The notes beneath the pieces were generated by a model. The model did not search any database, had not been told where the DNA came from, and saw only the letters and a program-made list of their open reading frames with translations. From assembly GCF_964204645.1 (NCBI RefSeq), contig NC_134026.1, positions 28,228,650 through 28,292,649 on the forward strand: a stretch of 64,000 nt of DNA, written 5' to 3'. How positions within the stretch are numbered: the stretch's first letter is position 1; each line of letters begins with the position of its first letter. This document shows positions 49,761 to 62,429 of the stretch, piece by piece. Source of the stretch: Tubulanus polymorphus (lineage: Eukaryota; Nemertea; Palaeonemertea; Tubulaniformes; Tubulanidae). The translations under genes and the position numbers were made by a program.

Positions 49761-49838
49761 TTTTCTAGAAGTATTTGGCATTAGTGGGTAGTCAAAATTA
49801 TAGACTATTCATTTATTGCCATAATTCTCCTGGAAATA
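49761..49838 (+). ncRNA. MicroRNA-like hairpin 2 of 6
   Basis: Paralogue of hairpin 1. The 5' arm tatttggcattagtgggtag is identical over the presumed mature region; the 3' arm gactattcatttattgcc pairs with it, using several G-U pairs. The loop is about 9 nt. The 3' arm has diverged from hairpin 1 while pairing is kept, which argues for selection on structure and on the 5' product. Confidence 0.72.
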
Positions 49839-50029
49839 CCCGACATCGAGGATGTTGAATATCAATTGCAATCTACATCGGTATTGAAAGGTTATATATG
49901 ATTTTTCAAGATTTGATCCGGTAGCATAAGTTAGACAGTCTTGTGTAAATGGACTATTACCAGTGTGGAAATGATTATCAATACAAGATACGAGATTGCG
50001 AAAAAGCACCGGGGATTATGATCACGAAC

Positions 50030-50114
50030 TTGGTTTTCAGAATGTTTTGGCATGTAAGTGGATAGTCTTAGCTACTATCGACTATTCACCTTGTGTCCGA
50101 ATCATTTTGTAAGC
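50030..50114 (+). ncRNA. MicroRNA-like hairpin 3 of 6
   Basis: The 5' arm ttttggcatgtaagtggata pairs with gactattcaccttgtgtcc. The lower stem tggttttcagaatg pairs with cattttgtaagcca. It has the same TTTGGCA block and the same gtggatagtc end as the other copies. Confidence 0.68.
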
Positions 50115-50175
50115 CATAATCATGCAGTTATAGTACTAGATACTTGAATACTAAGAATCGTTGCGTAGAAATGAC

Positions 50176-50256
50176 AATTTTCCAAATTATTTGGCATTTG
50201 TGGATAGTCCGAACTTCACCGACTACTCACAAAACGTCAGAATTATTTGGAAAATT
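50176..50256 (+). ncRNA. MicroRNA-like hairpin 4 of 6
   Basis: The best-formed member. The lower stem aattttccaaat is perfectly complementary to atttggaaaatt, and the 5' arm atttggcatttgtggatagt pairs with actactcacaaaacgtcag. The loop is about 12 nt. The 5' arm resembles the spiralian miR-96 sequence as I remember it; this was not checked. Confidence 0.74.
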
Positions 50257-50328
50257 CTAATCAACACAGAGAAATTGTCGCGTATATTGTAATTTTCAGG
50301 GGGTCTAGATGCAAACTAATTATTCATC

Positions 50329-50412
50329 ATGTTCTAAAATGATTTGGCAAATAGTGGATAGTCATCCGTGTACTAGACTATTCACCAAGTGTCAAATTCA
50401 TTTTGGGAATAT
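50329..50412 (+). ncRNA. MicroRNA-like hairpin 5 of 6
   Basis: The 5' arm atttggcaaatagtggatag pairs with gactattcaccaagtgtcaa; the lower stem atgttctaaaatga pairs with ttcattttgggaatat. It follows hairpin 4 by 73 bp. Confidence 0.7.
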
Positions 50413-50570
50413 AGAACCTCACATTGAGAAAAAGTTGTATTTTGCATGAAAGAAAAGACCGTTTGATAGATGTTGCTATGAAGTTACCATTGGTATTTTA
50501 AAAGGATGGCGTTATAACCGCTTCGGATGTTTGGATTCAGAATTCATGACAAGGATATCTATGTGATTTA

Positions 50571-50651
50571 GTTTTCAAGGTAATTTGGCATTAATGGGCA
50601 GTCTTTTCATTGTATTTGACTACTCGTTAGTGTCATAGTTACTTCGGAAAT
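50571..50651 (+). ncRNA. MicroRNA-like hairpin 6 of 6
   Basis: The 5' arm aatttggcattaatgggcag pairs with gactactcgttagtgtcat; the lower stem gttttcaaggtaa pairs with gttacttcggaaat. The TTTGGCA block is again unchanged. No further copy is visible downstream. Confidence 0.7.
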
Positions 50652-52159
50652 ATTTACAGCACATCTTCTGATAGGTACCTCCTATTTCAGTCTCATAAAA
50701 CAAATCCACAAACATCGATTTGAATATAAAATGTATATTTAATTATAATTGAATTATAATCATATGTATATTATATATATATATATATAATATAATCATA
50801 TATGTTGGTCTATCAGCAGCCATGGAATGCTATTGTATCAAATAAATAAATGCAACATAATGTTGTACTGACAAAATTATCAAATATTTCCTCTGGGAAA
50901 TGATTAAAAGCTCACAGAAATTGTCTTGAATCTTTTCAAAATACTCAATATTTTAAACACCTCCAACCATTCTGCAGAGCTCAGCACATTTATATGTTAA
51001 CGCATGACATGGAACTGGCAAACGTTTTTTAATCATTACCTTATTGGAATGTAAACATTATCATTGTATTGATCTTCTAAAAACCAAATTAAACTAATAG
51101 TTAGTAACGTATATTCCTCAAAAAGATTTTGCATGGCCGACATTGATAATTATTATCTAAAGATTTCGAATGACCAATCTACCCTTCAAAATAACAATAT
51201 ATGCTATCATCATAGGCGACATAAAAAGTGAATTTGCCTCAGGCCTGCCCGAGATAACACTGAATCTGATCAGTGGTTACAGTTCCAATGATGTGAAACT
51301 AGCATCGAGTAGCAACTAACACAGATTTATGGCTTGAGAGATGAAAGTATACTAATGCAATACTCTGAACACTATAACTAGTTTAAGCACTAAGCTAAGG
51401 ATTTTGCAAAAATAAAAACAAAACCGGAAAAAAACGTGTTTAAAATACAATTTCGAGACATGATGACACCTACTTTATAAGTTACAGGTAATTCATATAC
51501 AACGTACGAATACTTTGGAAGCTAATTGAATTCACATCATACAATACGTATATAAATATCTATGTACACGGTAACTTCTTTTGATTCACAAAAAAACTTG
51601 TTATTTTACGCATTAGGCGCAGCACCCCATTAACATGGAAGCGTGCAGGTTCCAATATGTTTTGTATAATTTTGGTTTGAACTAATATTTCAAGCAATTC
51701 ATTGTTAATTTCTGATTAAGAGTATTGATGATTCATTTCGAGTAAAGCACCTGAAGTTGTTGGTGTTTTACGGGCGAGACAGTTTTGCTGCTAAGTTGTA
51801 CACATGTCATGGCAAAAAGTAGCACTTTACACCTGAGATTTATCGTTATACTTTGTGCAATGTATATATAATTTCAAGATACTTGTGATATTTGAGTAAA
51901 AATTGTCATTTGAATTTTCAAGTACCGGTATTAACAACCAGCTACTCTCATCAATAATTCTTACATTCATGTAGCAACATTTTTCGCGGTATTCCCTTTA
52001 AAGTTAACCCAAATACGTAATCAAAATTTAATGAAGAATTGCGAATTATCATCAGGAAGACAAGAAAATATCCTGAAAAATACATGGTCCAAAACCGAAA
52101 TGGTTTTGTATATTGATCAATAATCATGTCGATAATAATTGTATACAACATACAATCTA

Positions 52160-52190
<31 letters not shown>

Positions 52191-52676
52191 ACACGGACAT
52201 TGATAAATATATGCAAAGAATATTCTAGTCCTACATCAACAACATGATTGATTTTACCTTCAGATCATTTCGACACAAGATAAATTCAATACATATGGAT
52301 TTGAACTTAAAAGATAAACATCATACACTGTCGTAGTTTCAAATAATCTGTTGATTTAAATGAAAATAAGCTACGAATACATTTGCATGTATATAGGAAG
52401 CATATTGGTTTCTTAAAAGGAATGTTAGTATATAAATATACAACGCAATATGATCCGAGATAAAGAAGAAATAAGAATCACGATAACTGTGCAAATTGAA
52501 GACTATGGATAACATAAGCGTACAAATGCTGAATCTCTGATAATCAACTATTAATCTTTAGCTGGAATGACATTTAAATCTCATTGTGTATTTTAACTCT
52601 CAAGAGGTGCAACGAGATTCCGCAAAGAAAATTCACGCGAGACAAAGATCGTCCTCTAGATTCAAAGAATTAGGAC
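50652..52676. other. AT-rich intergenic stretch between the hairpin cluster and HMBOX1
   Basis: No gene is visible. It contains TA microsatellites at about 50767-50795 and 52159-52180 and, near its right end, the HMBOX1 3' UTR. Confidence 0.5.
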
Positions 52677-54813
52677 CTAGTCGTCATAACCCTCCGAGTA
52701 GCCATCGTCGGACAGTCGCTCTCGTTTAACTCCCGCCATTCCTTCCGCAGTCGCGAGAGATTGTCCAGATAGTGCTAAAATAGCCTGATTCACAGCCGCT
52801 ACCTCAACTGCCAGAGATAGTTGTTGATCATCGGTTGGAATGGTGTTGCCTCGTGATTTGGAATTCGGAGCCATCGCGTCTGCGTGGTTCGTTGAATCAG
52901 TATGGTTAATGCTACCGTTGCTGTTATCATTCGATTGGTTACTAATGGTATTAGGATGATGCACGGGATTCAGCCCGACAGCACTCAGTAACCCGACCGA
53001 ATTATGGTTATCAGATCTCGGAGGTCGACCTCGCGACGGTCTCATTGTGGCTAAGAAATTCTCTAAACCCTCTGAAAAATAGAAACACATTGAATACTGT
53101 ATCAATTCAAACAAATTGAGTAAAAGCTGCGCGGATGTTACGAAAATTACCGCAGTTTCCATCTTTAGCGATTTTCTTCAGCTCTTTTCTCTTGTTAGCA
53201 AACCAGTTAGTGACGACATGAACGTTAACGCGTTCCCTTTCCGGAAGTACTTTTCCTGAATGAAAATGTACGAATGTATGAATAGATGAATTTATTTTTC
53301 ATTGTATCAATGATAATACAAATATAAGCGAAATAAACAATATTCTACAAGTTTGTATCACAATGGCGGTACATTTTTTGGCCAAGCCCCCTAGAACAAT
53401 GAGAATGTAAAATGAAAGGGGAAAAAATAATGAAGAAGAGATAACAACATAGATGCGCATACTCAATAAAGGCCCTATGCACATGCACGTATGTATCTAT
53501 ACAGGGATGAATTTGGAAATGGAAATACCAGAGTAATTGATCATGATGGTTAATACACGGTAGTGGGAGATTACTGTAAGATCGCAATATCAGGTCCCAG
53601 GTGACTGACAAAAAGGTTATCAATGTCGAAATAATTTACCATCAACTTCCATAACACAGTTACATTCTCTAGCGATGTCCTCTCTTTGTTCGAATGATGG
53701 GTAGCTGCACTCTTTGAATTTTCGTTCGAGAACCTCCAGATGGGCTTGCCGGAAAACAAAACGCTCTCGTCGAGGGGTGAAAACGATGTCTCCTTCATTG
53801 GTTGTTGTAGCAACGATTGACTGCATTTTAGCGGTGGGATAGTTAACTGTCATGGCTTCGAATGAAAAAAAAATAATCTCGAATCTAGAACATTTCGAAT
53901 ATCAAAGAACTGTGAAACATATTACCACATAGTTTCATAACATACCTAGAGTGTTAGGGTGTTTTAGGGCTGCCAGATACCATTTATAGATAGCACGCTT
54001 ACTTTTATCCGAGATATCTTGATAATCTCCTCTCAGATAACGGCTCACATATGATTGACTTAATCCTATAAATTTACATTAAACGACATTTAACTTTTAA
54101 TCAAAGTGTATTGTAAATGTAGCAACATTGCTGAGAGACCAATAGGCCTGTACTTACCACACATGTAAGCGAGTTGATGCTGTTTGATGCTGTGTTTAAC
54201 AACAAAATCTTTTACAATATCAAAGCAAGATTGTTCTCCCTGACTGAAATTCAAGAAAAAAATCAGATAAATAGCTTTTTGTTAGGGTCGGTCTTGACAT
54301 GCATATGACGCAATTTCAAACTTACAGTGAAAACTCTGTGACCTCATTTTCATCAGCTTGCTCTTCCGGTGGAACATTGCCCGGCAACAGGTATTCTCCG
54401 GCATCAAATACTGATTCATAAGAACGTTTTCTGTTGCTGAGAACCGCATTGTTCTGATGAGAATTGGAATGTCCGTTTAGTATCTGCGCGTTGGCAATAT
54501 TGGGAAGCAAATTAGCGACAGTCATTTGAGACACGCTTGTCAGAGAAGCTTGAGACAGTGGAAGAGCGGCATTGTTTGTACCAGCCGAACGAGGCGTCTG
54601 CGAAGTATTACTCGATATCCGCGGCAAGCCGTTCTGTTGATGAAGAGGAACTGCCGGTTTATTTTGAGTGGTGATCGGCACGTTGTACGTCTGTCCTAGT
54701 TCTCGGTCGAGTCGCGATAATGAGTCGAAAGCTTGGATTATCTGTTCCTTAGTGATTCCGCTGTTGCGCAACCGGCGCAACAATTCAATTTGTTCGATAG
54801 TGAATAAACTCAT
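52677..54813 (-). CDS. HMBOX1: Homeobox-containing protein 1 (POU-like plus atypical homeodomain)
   Basis: Six minus-strand exons, 54813-54326, 54243-54158, 54065-53946, 53855-53640, 53255-53151 and 53071-52677, join to 469 aa. The N-terminus FTIEQIELLRRLRNSGITKEQI matches HMBOX1, including the dimerisation-type helix shared with HNF1. A POU-like domain spans about residues 165-230 (FVVKHSIKQHQLAYMCGLSQSYVSRYLRG). The homeodomain runs from about 260 to 335; it starts RRERFVFRQAHLEVLERKF, carries the extra residues typical of this family (NCVMEVDGKVLPERERV) and ends TNWFANKRKELKK. The C-terminal LSLAVEVAAVNQAILALSGQ is the conserved HMBOX1 tail. In vertebrates the protein binds telomeric repeats and represses transcription. 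A splice acceptor lies 25 nt upstream of the ATG (exon starts at 54838), so a 5' noncoding exon lies further upstream. The middle of exon 1 and the last exon are Ser/Asn-rich and poorly conserved. Confidence 0.93.
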
Positions 54814-54838
54814 TGTGACCGAGATCTGTTACATTATC

Positions 54839-56984
54839 CTGAAAAATATAGGAACAACTTTTTAAAGGTTAAAAGTTAAATAGATTGGCCTACCGGTAGG
54901 CCTATAACTATAATACAGAAAATCTCGCACTCTTTTCAACATTTCGACTAGTGCAAAAATAGCCATCTTCAGAAATACTAAGTTTTTATGCTTTTTATTT
55001 CTGAAGATGACTAATAGGATATAGTCGAAAGTAAATCATTAACTTTCTGAACTCATTTTCCTTTATTTGAGTGTGGGATTTTCGAATTATTATGTCAATA
55101 TTTCTAAAAAATATGAGATCACTGAAGGCTCAAAGCAATCTAATAATAGTTTGGGAAATAATGTTTAAATCATTGAGTTAGAGTGAGAAAAAATCTAGGC
55201 CAATGAATCATTTAATATTAATTAATGTAAATTGCAAATAGGTTTAGAATGGAGTCAATTCATTGACTTCATAAAGAAGTAAAAAGTTAATCGCTCAGTT
55301 CAACTGGTGATTAACTATCATCACTGGTAATAATCAGCATTGTATTGTTGACAGCTAATAACGAATTGAGTTGATAATAATCAAAAAATTGTCGATTGTT
55401 TATTAATTCCTATAATTAATCTTAAAAAATGGTATTTGTGAACTAATATGACTTTCTTACTTCAAATTTTTAGAATTCTTCTAGACTATAGGAATAATTA
55501 ATATTATACAAATATTATCAAATAATTCAAAACAGAATTAAGGCGCGATTTTGATATCTTTTTAATTTAATTCATATTTTTAGAAATAATTTTCTATGTT
55601 TTAGTTTATGTTGATTCTGATAGAGGGCAGCACGATTCAATGGCTTATTCTAATTATCTAAGGATAACAACAACACATTATATCAGCGGCCACATGGCTT
55701 TGTAGCGTCTGCTAAACCAACTGGTCAGTTCTGACTATAGATCAATTGCCCAATTTAATGATAAAAACAAGTCAAAGTTGCCATAGCTGGACAAAGCAAG
55801 TGTATAACCGTATATTGAAAGCTTCCCTCTTGACAGCTGTCAATTCAGAAAACTTTATTACTAAATTAGTGGGTTTAAATCCTTCAAGATCACGGAAATC
55901 GAATCGAAAAAAGAGCTGCAAAACTCAAAGATTATCTCAAGTACATAAGCCGGCTTTTTTGGAAGAGTGTCGAGTTAGTAGGCTACGGTTTTCGATAAAG
56001 AAATGGTTAATAATACATTAGCACATCCGCCATATTGGGTAATTAAGTTATGATACTGGTTTTGGTAGCGTCAGAAAATGATTAAAATAAGCGCTCGAAA
56101 TGTGAACTGAATATGAAATTACATTTCATACGACATCACGTCACATAAACAAAACGTATCAACACATACAACACGACTATAATCGAGAAAATTTGCATTA
56201 AAATTTACAATATATTTAAAAATAAAAATCACCTACCCTACTCGTCTTTGCTAACGAAAATATCTTGCGCGTGGAGGAGAATGCAATAGCCATTAATTGG
56301 TTTTGATTGATAGCAGTCAAATGCAGTTAAATTCTAAAGATTGCAAAGATATCGTCATTTCATGTTAATACTATCACAAAAGTAAATTATATTGTAAGAC
56401 AATATGGAGTTATCAATAAAACATACACATTGTAAATAGATTTAGACTTTTTGAATCGACTGAGGGTGAAGAAAAAAATTGTCGGAGGGAGAAGAATAGA
56501 ATAGCTGCGCGCACCTGCTACGCGGTAACCAGGAAGTAAATGTGTTGTTTTCAACCAGAAAAGGTGAATTTTTGAATAAAATTAAGAGTAATTACCTGAT
56601 TTACAATGAGTCATTAGATCGCATCGACTAATTACCACTAAATGAAGTCGAATGAATGAAGTTATGGTACGGTTTCTGTATATTTGAGCGTTAAAACGAA
56701 CAAATAGATCGATGAAAGTTGGCTATTTTGTAGTCTGTGTGTCAGCTGTTTACCCCTTGCTCTGAAAAGGTTTGCCCCAAATTACAATATTTAGCTGCGT
56801 CCCGTTAATGAATTTCATTGATTTCATTATTACAGCTCCAAGTAAGGGTTACCCGCTATGATGCAATAAATGTCAGAACAGTTTTGAGGGAATGAATTGA
56901 TTGTAAACTAGGCTTACCCGGCCATTGTGTTTGATCGCGTCCAATTTCTGATTTTAGGTGATGTTTATGATTTCTTGAAATATA
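54839..56984. other. Divergent 5' region of HMBOX1 (-) and the TIR-SAM gene (+)
   Basis: No coding exon was found. It should contain the HMBOX1 5' noncoding exon, whose acceptor is seen at 54839-54840, and the promoters of both genes. A 91-codon open frame at 55746-56021 has no domain and is not called. Confidence 0.45.
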
Positions 56985-59900
56985 ATGGAAGAAAATGATA
57001 ATATCGGTGGTGAGCAAAAACCTGATATAGATACAGCGGAAGCTCCATCTGACAATATCAAAGGTGATGAGCCACAAATAGGCCTAGAGGATGATAAACA
57101 AAACGCTGAAGAGACCATAAATGATGAGGTTATCACCACCACGACTGATGACAAGAAGAATTCTGGATATGAGGATTCCGAAGAGAAGAAAGTGAATGAG
57201 GAAAAAGATAAAGAAGAAAATATAAAGGAAAATGAAGCACCAGAAAAAGAGAAACCAGGAAAGAGAGTTCAACTCGCGCCTCTAGAAACGAATCAACAAA
57301 AACCAAAAAAATTGAAAAAATCCATCTATATTTCTTATTCCCCCGATGCCGGTTATTTAGAAAGAAAATTTGTCGTTGAAACCGTTCGAGAATTTAAAGA
57401 CAACAACCTAGCCGAAGATATACATTTCGATAAAGATGAAAACAATATCGTACATCCTTGCTGGTTTAGTTTACGTTTAGAAGCCGCCGAAAAGTGTAAA
57501 GCGGCCATTTTGTTTTTGTCGGACAGTTATTTCACGTGTCCGGTGTCGATTTACGAGAGTAAGATTTTCATCGAAAGACTCCGAAAGGATTCGAACGGCG
57601 TGAAATTGTTTCCCGTTTTATGGAGCGCGTTGACGGAGTGCGATCTTCCGGCGGAATTTCGAGACTGCGCGCATTTCGTCGACTTAACACGAGGACAATA
57701 TCTGAAATATAGTTGCGCCGAAAAAACTTCAGTCGTCGTTGGTTCGTTGATGGAGGAAGTGGAGAAATACGCGGTTGTATTCGCGTCTCCTGCCACACCC
57801 GTACCGGTGTATTCCGATAAAGAACCCACTGATAACTATAAGAAGAAAAAAGTTTGTCAGTGGTTAGCGACCGATCTTCAGGATTGGTTATTCGCGCTCG
57901 GAATTAAAGAGTTTTATCGCTTAAGTCTCGCTGAAAGTCTCGTCGACGGATTCTTGTTGATGTCGCTGACCGACCACGAAATGGTGCAACATTTAGGCAT
58001 CGACAGTCGAGTCGTGCGTAAGAAAATGATGCAACAAATTCTCGTAGCTTTGGATAAAGAACATAAACTGCCGGAAAGTTGGCACCTACGAGCGCGGACT
58101 GTGAGGGCGAAGCCGAACTCCGTTTATATTGTTTACGATCCTACCGATGTCAGAATGGCGCAGAGTTTGAAAAGAGACTTGAGCAGGAAAGGCATCTCGG
58201 TAAGTACCGAATAATCACGACTTTTATTCCAGAAAAAGGCTGCGAAGAAACAAGATGGTCCCAACAACTTGATTCCTTAGAAATTCCTTCAAAACAGAAA
58301 ATGCTTTTGAAGGTGCTTGAAACTCGGGCTTTAGTTTGAGCAAAATGCCCAAAAACTCCTTCAATTTTGAAGAATTGGCAGTTAGAAGTTTTTGTCAAGT
58401 TTTTTTTTGTGTAGATCCGTTTGAGCCTGTAATGATAAAAAAATCATTGCGGTACCATAAGAACTTATAGATTGACTGTTAAATGAAAAGAACATTTGTT
58501 AGACCTTTTTCAATTACTTAAAGGACTGATTTAAAAAAGGATAGGAAAATGAAGGGAATGGCGAAAAAAAAAGAAATATGTTTATTGTTCAAGTATTTTC
58601 CACATGAAATATTAAAATGACCGCCGTAGTAAAAAAAAATAAGAAATGAGTGAAAAATGTGTTTTAATTCAAATTATGGGAAAAACAGAGGAGGACTAAA
58701 AATCTTTCTTGAGAAATCATGAAAATACAACAGAACTTTTTCTTCTGATATTTTTGACGGAATTCCGAAAAGGCTTTCAGTTGATCACAGTTATTCACTA
58801 TTTTCTCGGTGTAACAACCAGTAAATATTTGGAATGTGATAGTTGATTCTATTAACACGATGGTTCCCACCAGGTTGTCGATTTTCGCAATAATAGTAAC
58901 GTGGAAAATTCCCTTGAACTTCTCATTTTCTGATGACCTATTGGTACGAAGCGTTTCAACTGGTTTAGTGAATGATTCTTTGAATCTGTGATAGCATTGA
59001 ATCACTAGGACTATAACTGAAAGGGTTCCAATGGGTTTATGTTTATCTAGTTGTAGTGATATGCTTGGGGCTGGTTATCTGGGATAGGACAGGTCATCGG
59101 ACTGGTTATATGGGACAGGCTTTTATTATTTGACAGATTTGGGGCTGGTTATCTCTACTAGCAATCCTGGAGCAGGTTTAACTGTGATGACAGGTTTGGG
59201 GCTGTTCGTCTGGATTGCCTTCTGGGGCAGGTTATGGTTCCATGCTATTCACATTTGTTCAGTCAAATTGAACCTTCACTTTCCCATTAGGTTTTTCATC
59301 ACCAGAATCTCGGCCAAAGTAAAGATGAATTTCTGCTGCAGAATGGTCCGACTGTAGCCACATCAACTCATATTCTAGTATTGATGACTGATGCCGCGGT
59401 AAACTCGCCATTCGTATTTCATGAAATCATGTTTGCCGACTGGCTCGGTAAGAAATTGGTAACGGCAATGTTTAGAAATACTTGGGATGGACTTCGACCA
59501 TCTCTGAAAGCAGTTTTAGGTAAGAGATTGCTTAAAATTCATATGAGATATTTTACATGCTAATGTTATTCGGTTATAAACTCGGTCTTGATTCAACCAT
59601 AGGAATCTAGTTTGTATTCAGCTCTAAATTTAAATCTGTTTTTATGGAGCCGTAATGAAGATAAAGCGCAGTAATACCAACCCTTATAAATGATCCATTG
59701 TGTATTTGTTAGAATTAAATTATCCATGAATTTAGGCAGTGAACTTATACTACTAACGTCACGGGAATTAATTCGTAAAATTGCTACGCCTCGCATTCAA
59801 AGGTCGACACATATATCAATTGATATCAAATTATCATTTATCTTAAAAATGTCTTCTACAAATTTGTTCTATTGAAAATTCCTGCCCTGATCCAGTGTCT

Positions 59901-62429
59901 TGTTGACATTGATTTTATGTGAATAATTAGAATTCCACATCAGTCATTCTGAGTTTAGTGCAATCAGTATGATGGTCGATGCTTGACGCGCCATGTGAAA
60001 TTTAAAATAGCTATAAAATGGCCAGTCTAGTATTACTTGCCGGTTTGAATTTGTTCTACTGCACAAAGATCATTATCGTTGCATTATTATGAAGGTATTA
60101 GTCACAGCGCATGGAAATTTGTGTTCATAATCTAATTTATAAATTTAATCCCCTACAGCGGAATGAATCAGGGGATGCAAGCATTGGTTGTAGCAATCAT
60201 TAAAAGTAATTCTGGTTGATTAGTTTTAACCCTTTTATATCTAAGATTTTTTTATGCAGCTCTAACGCGACGCTGTAATTGCGTTGTAGTTATTTGACGA
60301 TGATATTTGTTTGGTATATCTTATGCATTCAATATTTGATAAAAATAAAGTCTTCACCATCATTTCATTGAGACAATTTCAACTGTAATGAGTAATGATG
60401 AATCATTTCATTTGTTATTCATTAGTTTTTCTCTGATGTTTTTGTATTTCTAGGTGATTGCGTAGCTATTGACTTCGAAACAAAAATGTACAACGAAAGT
60501 ATGGATGTTTTAGAACATTATGTGCGGCCTATGAAAGTGATGCCCGGGGTCGTTCTCGAACAGGCTTATTTGAACAAGATGGCTGATGGTTTACAGCACT
60601 TCGGTACTTTAGCAAATGGTGAGAATCCTACAATAATCATCAAATTTAGCTTCACAAATTCAGTCTATTGAGAGTCTAAAATGTAGAATAAGCCTAGGGC
60701 TGAAAGACAACTTTTCTCTTTCATTTTTATCGACGAAACGAGCTAAGAATGACAATCTATGGATCAGTCTTCATACCCTATAGGCACACACATGAAACCT
60801 CGAGAGCCCTTTATGAATGTGCTTTGTTTTCTGTATGAATCAGAATTATAGCTTTGATTTAGAATCTATTTCAAGATTCGTTCTCAAGGGAAAGATCTTC
60901 TCTCGGTGTTTTATCGAACATATCAATAGTAGCCTGCCTCATAAACGCGACTCAGCATTACTGCGCATAATCCCGAATAACGTTCTCTTCTTTATGAGAA
61001 TTTATGGTTAAATTGGCATTTAGTCAATTTATGTTCGAATAGAAATTTTTGCTCGGTTGAATTCTTCGATATGAAATACTCTTGAGTCGTCTCCCGCATA
61101 AACGCTGCCGCCGCCGCATATTATAATTATTAATATTGTTAGACTGATGAGTTTTCAATCATTCATCGCGTACAGTTTTAATTCTCAGTATTTCGAGGCC
61201 GATGTATGGAGCAACGCTGTACAAAAATTAATGGGAATCACTGTTGACTAATCTTTAATTATTATGCCTTAGCATAATTCTTCCGTGATAGAGCTGGTTA
61301 TCGTCGAGTTATCGATTTTGTTGGCGCTAGGCATCATATTTTCCTTGTCCCGTTCGCTGTCAGTCTGCGCGCACAACGCAGAATATCATCATCTATCTAG
61401 GCGTAGTTAACAACTCTATCAAACGAAGGCCATTTTGAATAAAAATTCGTTCGTGGCATTGTTCGTATGATCGAGCCGTGAATTCACGTCTTTGAAAATC
61501 GACTCATGAATAATGCAAAAAAGATTTTGTCCCCGTGCGTTTTTCTAATACGTGTATTCACTTGATTTTCTGTAGCTCGGTTCCCTGTTATCTATTGAGC
61601 TTCATTTTAACTTGTTTACGGATGATTATACTTAATATCGAAGCATCCTCACACGCTGAGTAATAAAATATATGACTCTATAGTATTTAAAGGTTTATCG
61701 CTTTTATCGATGATTCAAATAAACGATTAACATCAATTCATGCGGTATTTATTTCGAATTCGATGCTACATTATTTATGATTAGATGCTGTAAGGTTTAA
61801 TGTAAATAATGGTTCCATAAAATTAGCTCGAAGAATGGAAAATGTTAGTCATATACGGGGCAGTTTAGAGACGCTGGATTAATTCACTATCGTTATCAAA
61901 TATTTATTTTGCAGAGACAAAGAGATTCGCGTTTCCAGATGAGAATGAACCGAAAGTATTTATCAGTTATCAGTGGGATGTTCAATCTAAAGTTGACGAT
62001 ATTCGTCATATGCTAGAATCGAATGGATTCCCGTGTTGGGCGGATATCAGCACAAAAATGACTCGCAGTCACAGCAGTATCAGTAATCGCAACGGCGCCA
62101 CCTCGGTAGCTGAATCTACGTCGGAAACTTTACAGGGACAAATTCAGAGAATTATGCGAGCGTCTTCGGTTGTTTTGTGTTGTATAACGCCGAAATATAT
62201 GCAAAGCGATAACTCTTCGAAAGATCTGGCGCTCGCCGATTCGCTTCGTAAACCGATCGTTCCCGTGATGTTGCGATACATCGCGTGGCCACCAGATGGC
62301 AACTCGTCGAAAGTGCGGAAGATCTTGTCGCGCTGTGCGCACGTCGATTTAAGCAATGATAAACTCTATAAAATGAACATGCGTAAAGTTTTAGAAGCCG
62401 TTTACAAAGTTATCAATCAGAAGAAATGA
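56985..62429 (+). CDS. TIR-SAM-TIR-TIR multidomain protein
   Basis: Four exons, 56985-58199, 59291-59519, 60454-60618 and 61915-62429, join to 707 aa. Residues 1-110 are acidic and Lys/Glu-rich. TIR-like domain 1 spans about 112-245 (IYISYSPDAGY, ILFLSDSYFTCP, IYESKIF with Glu191, LFPVLW). A SAM domain spans about 288-358 (VCQWLATDLQDWLFALGI, HEMVQHLGID). TIR-like domain 2 spans about 378-500 (VYIVYDPTDVRMAQSL, HILVLMTDAAVNSPFVFHEI with Glu450). TIR domain 3 spans about 549-690 (KVFISYQWDVQSK, FPCWADIS, VLCCITPKYM, KPIVPVML). Domain 2 is split by two introns. TIR domains serve as NAD+-cleaving enzymes or signalling adaptors, and SAM domains oligomerise them, as in SARM1. This order is not that of SARM1, MyD88 or Toll receptors, and no signal peptide or membrane segment is seen, so a cytosolic sensor or effector is inferred. 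In domain 3 the Glu position appears to be Asp640. Domain assignments 1 and 2 are by pattern and less certain than domain 3. Confidence 0.85.
59040..59240. repeat. Degenerate G-rich tandem motif in intron 1 of the TIR-SAM gene
   Basis: The motif ggggctggttatctggga and close variants (ggactggttatatgggaca, ggggctggttatctctac, ggggctgttcgtctggat, ggggcaggttatgg) recur about every 30-50 bp. It looks like an old minisatellite. It ends about 50 bp before exon 2. Confidence 0.6.

Noticed and set aside
50767-50795. TA run as a functional hairpin in the miRNA cluster
   Set aside because: Simple TA microsatellite without the TTTGGCA arm or a defined loop.
57551-57829. Minus-strand open frames overlapping the TIR-SAM first exon
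   Set aside because: They are shadows of a well-supported coding exon on the plus strand and lack domains of their own.
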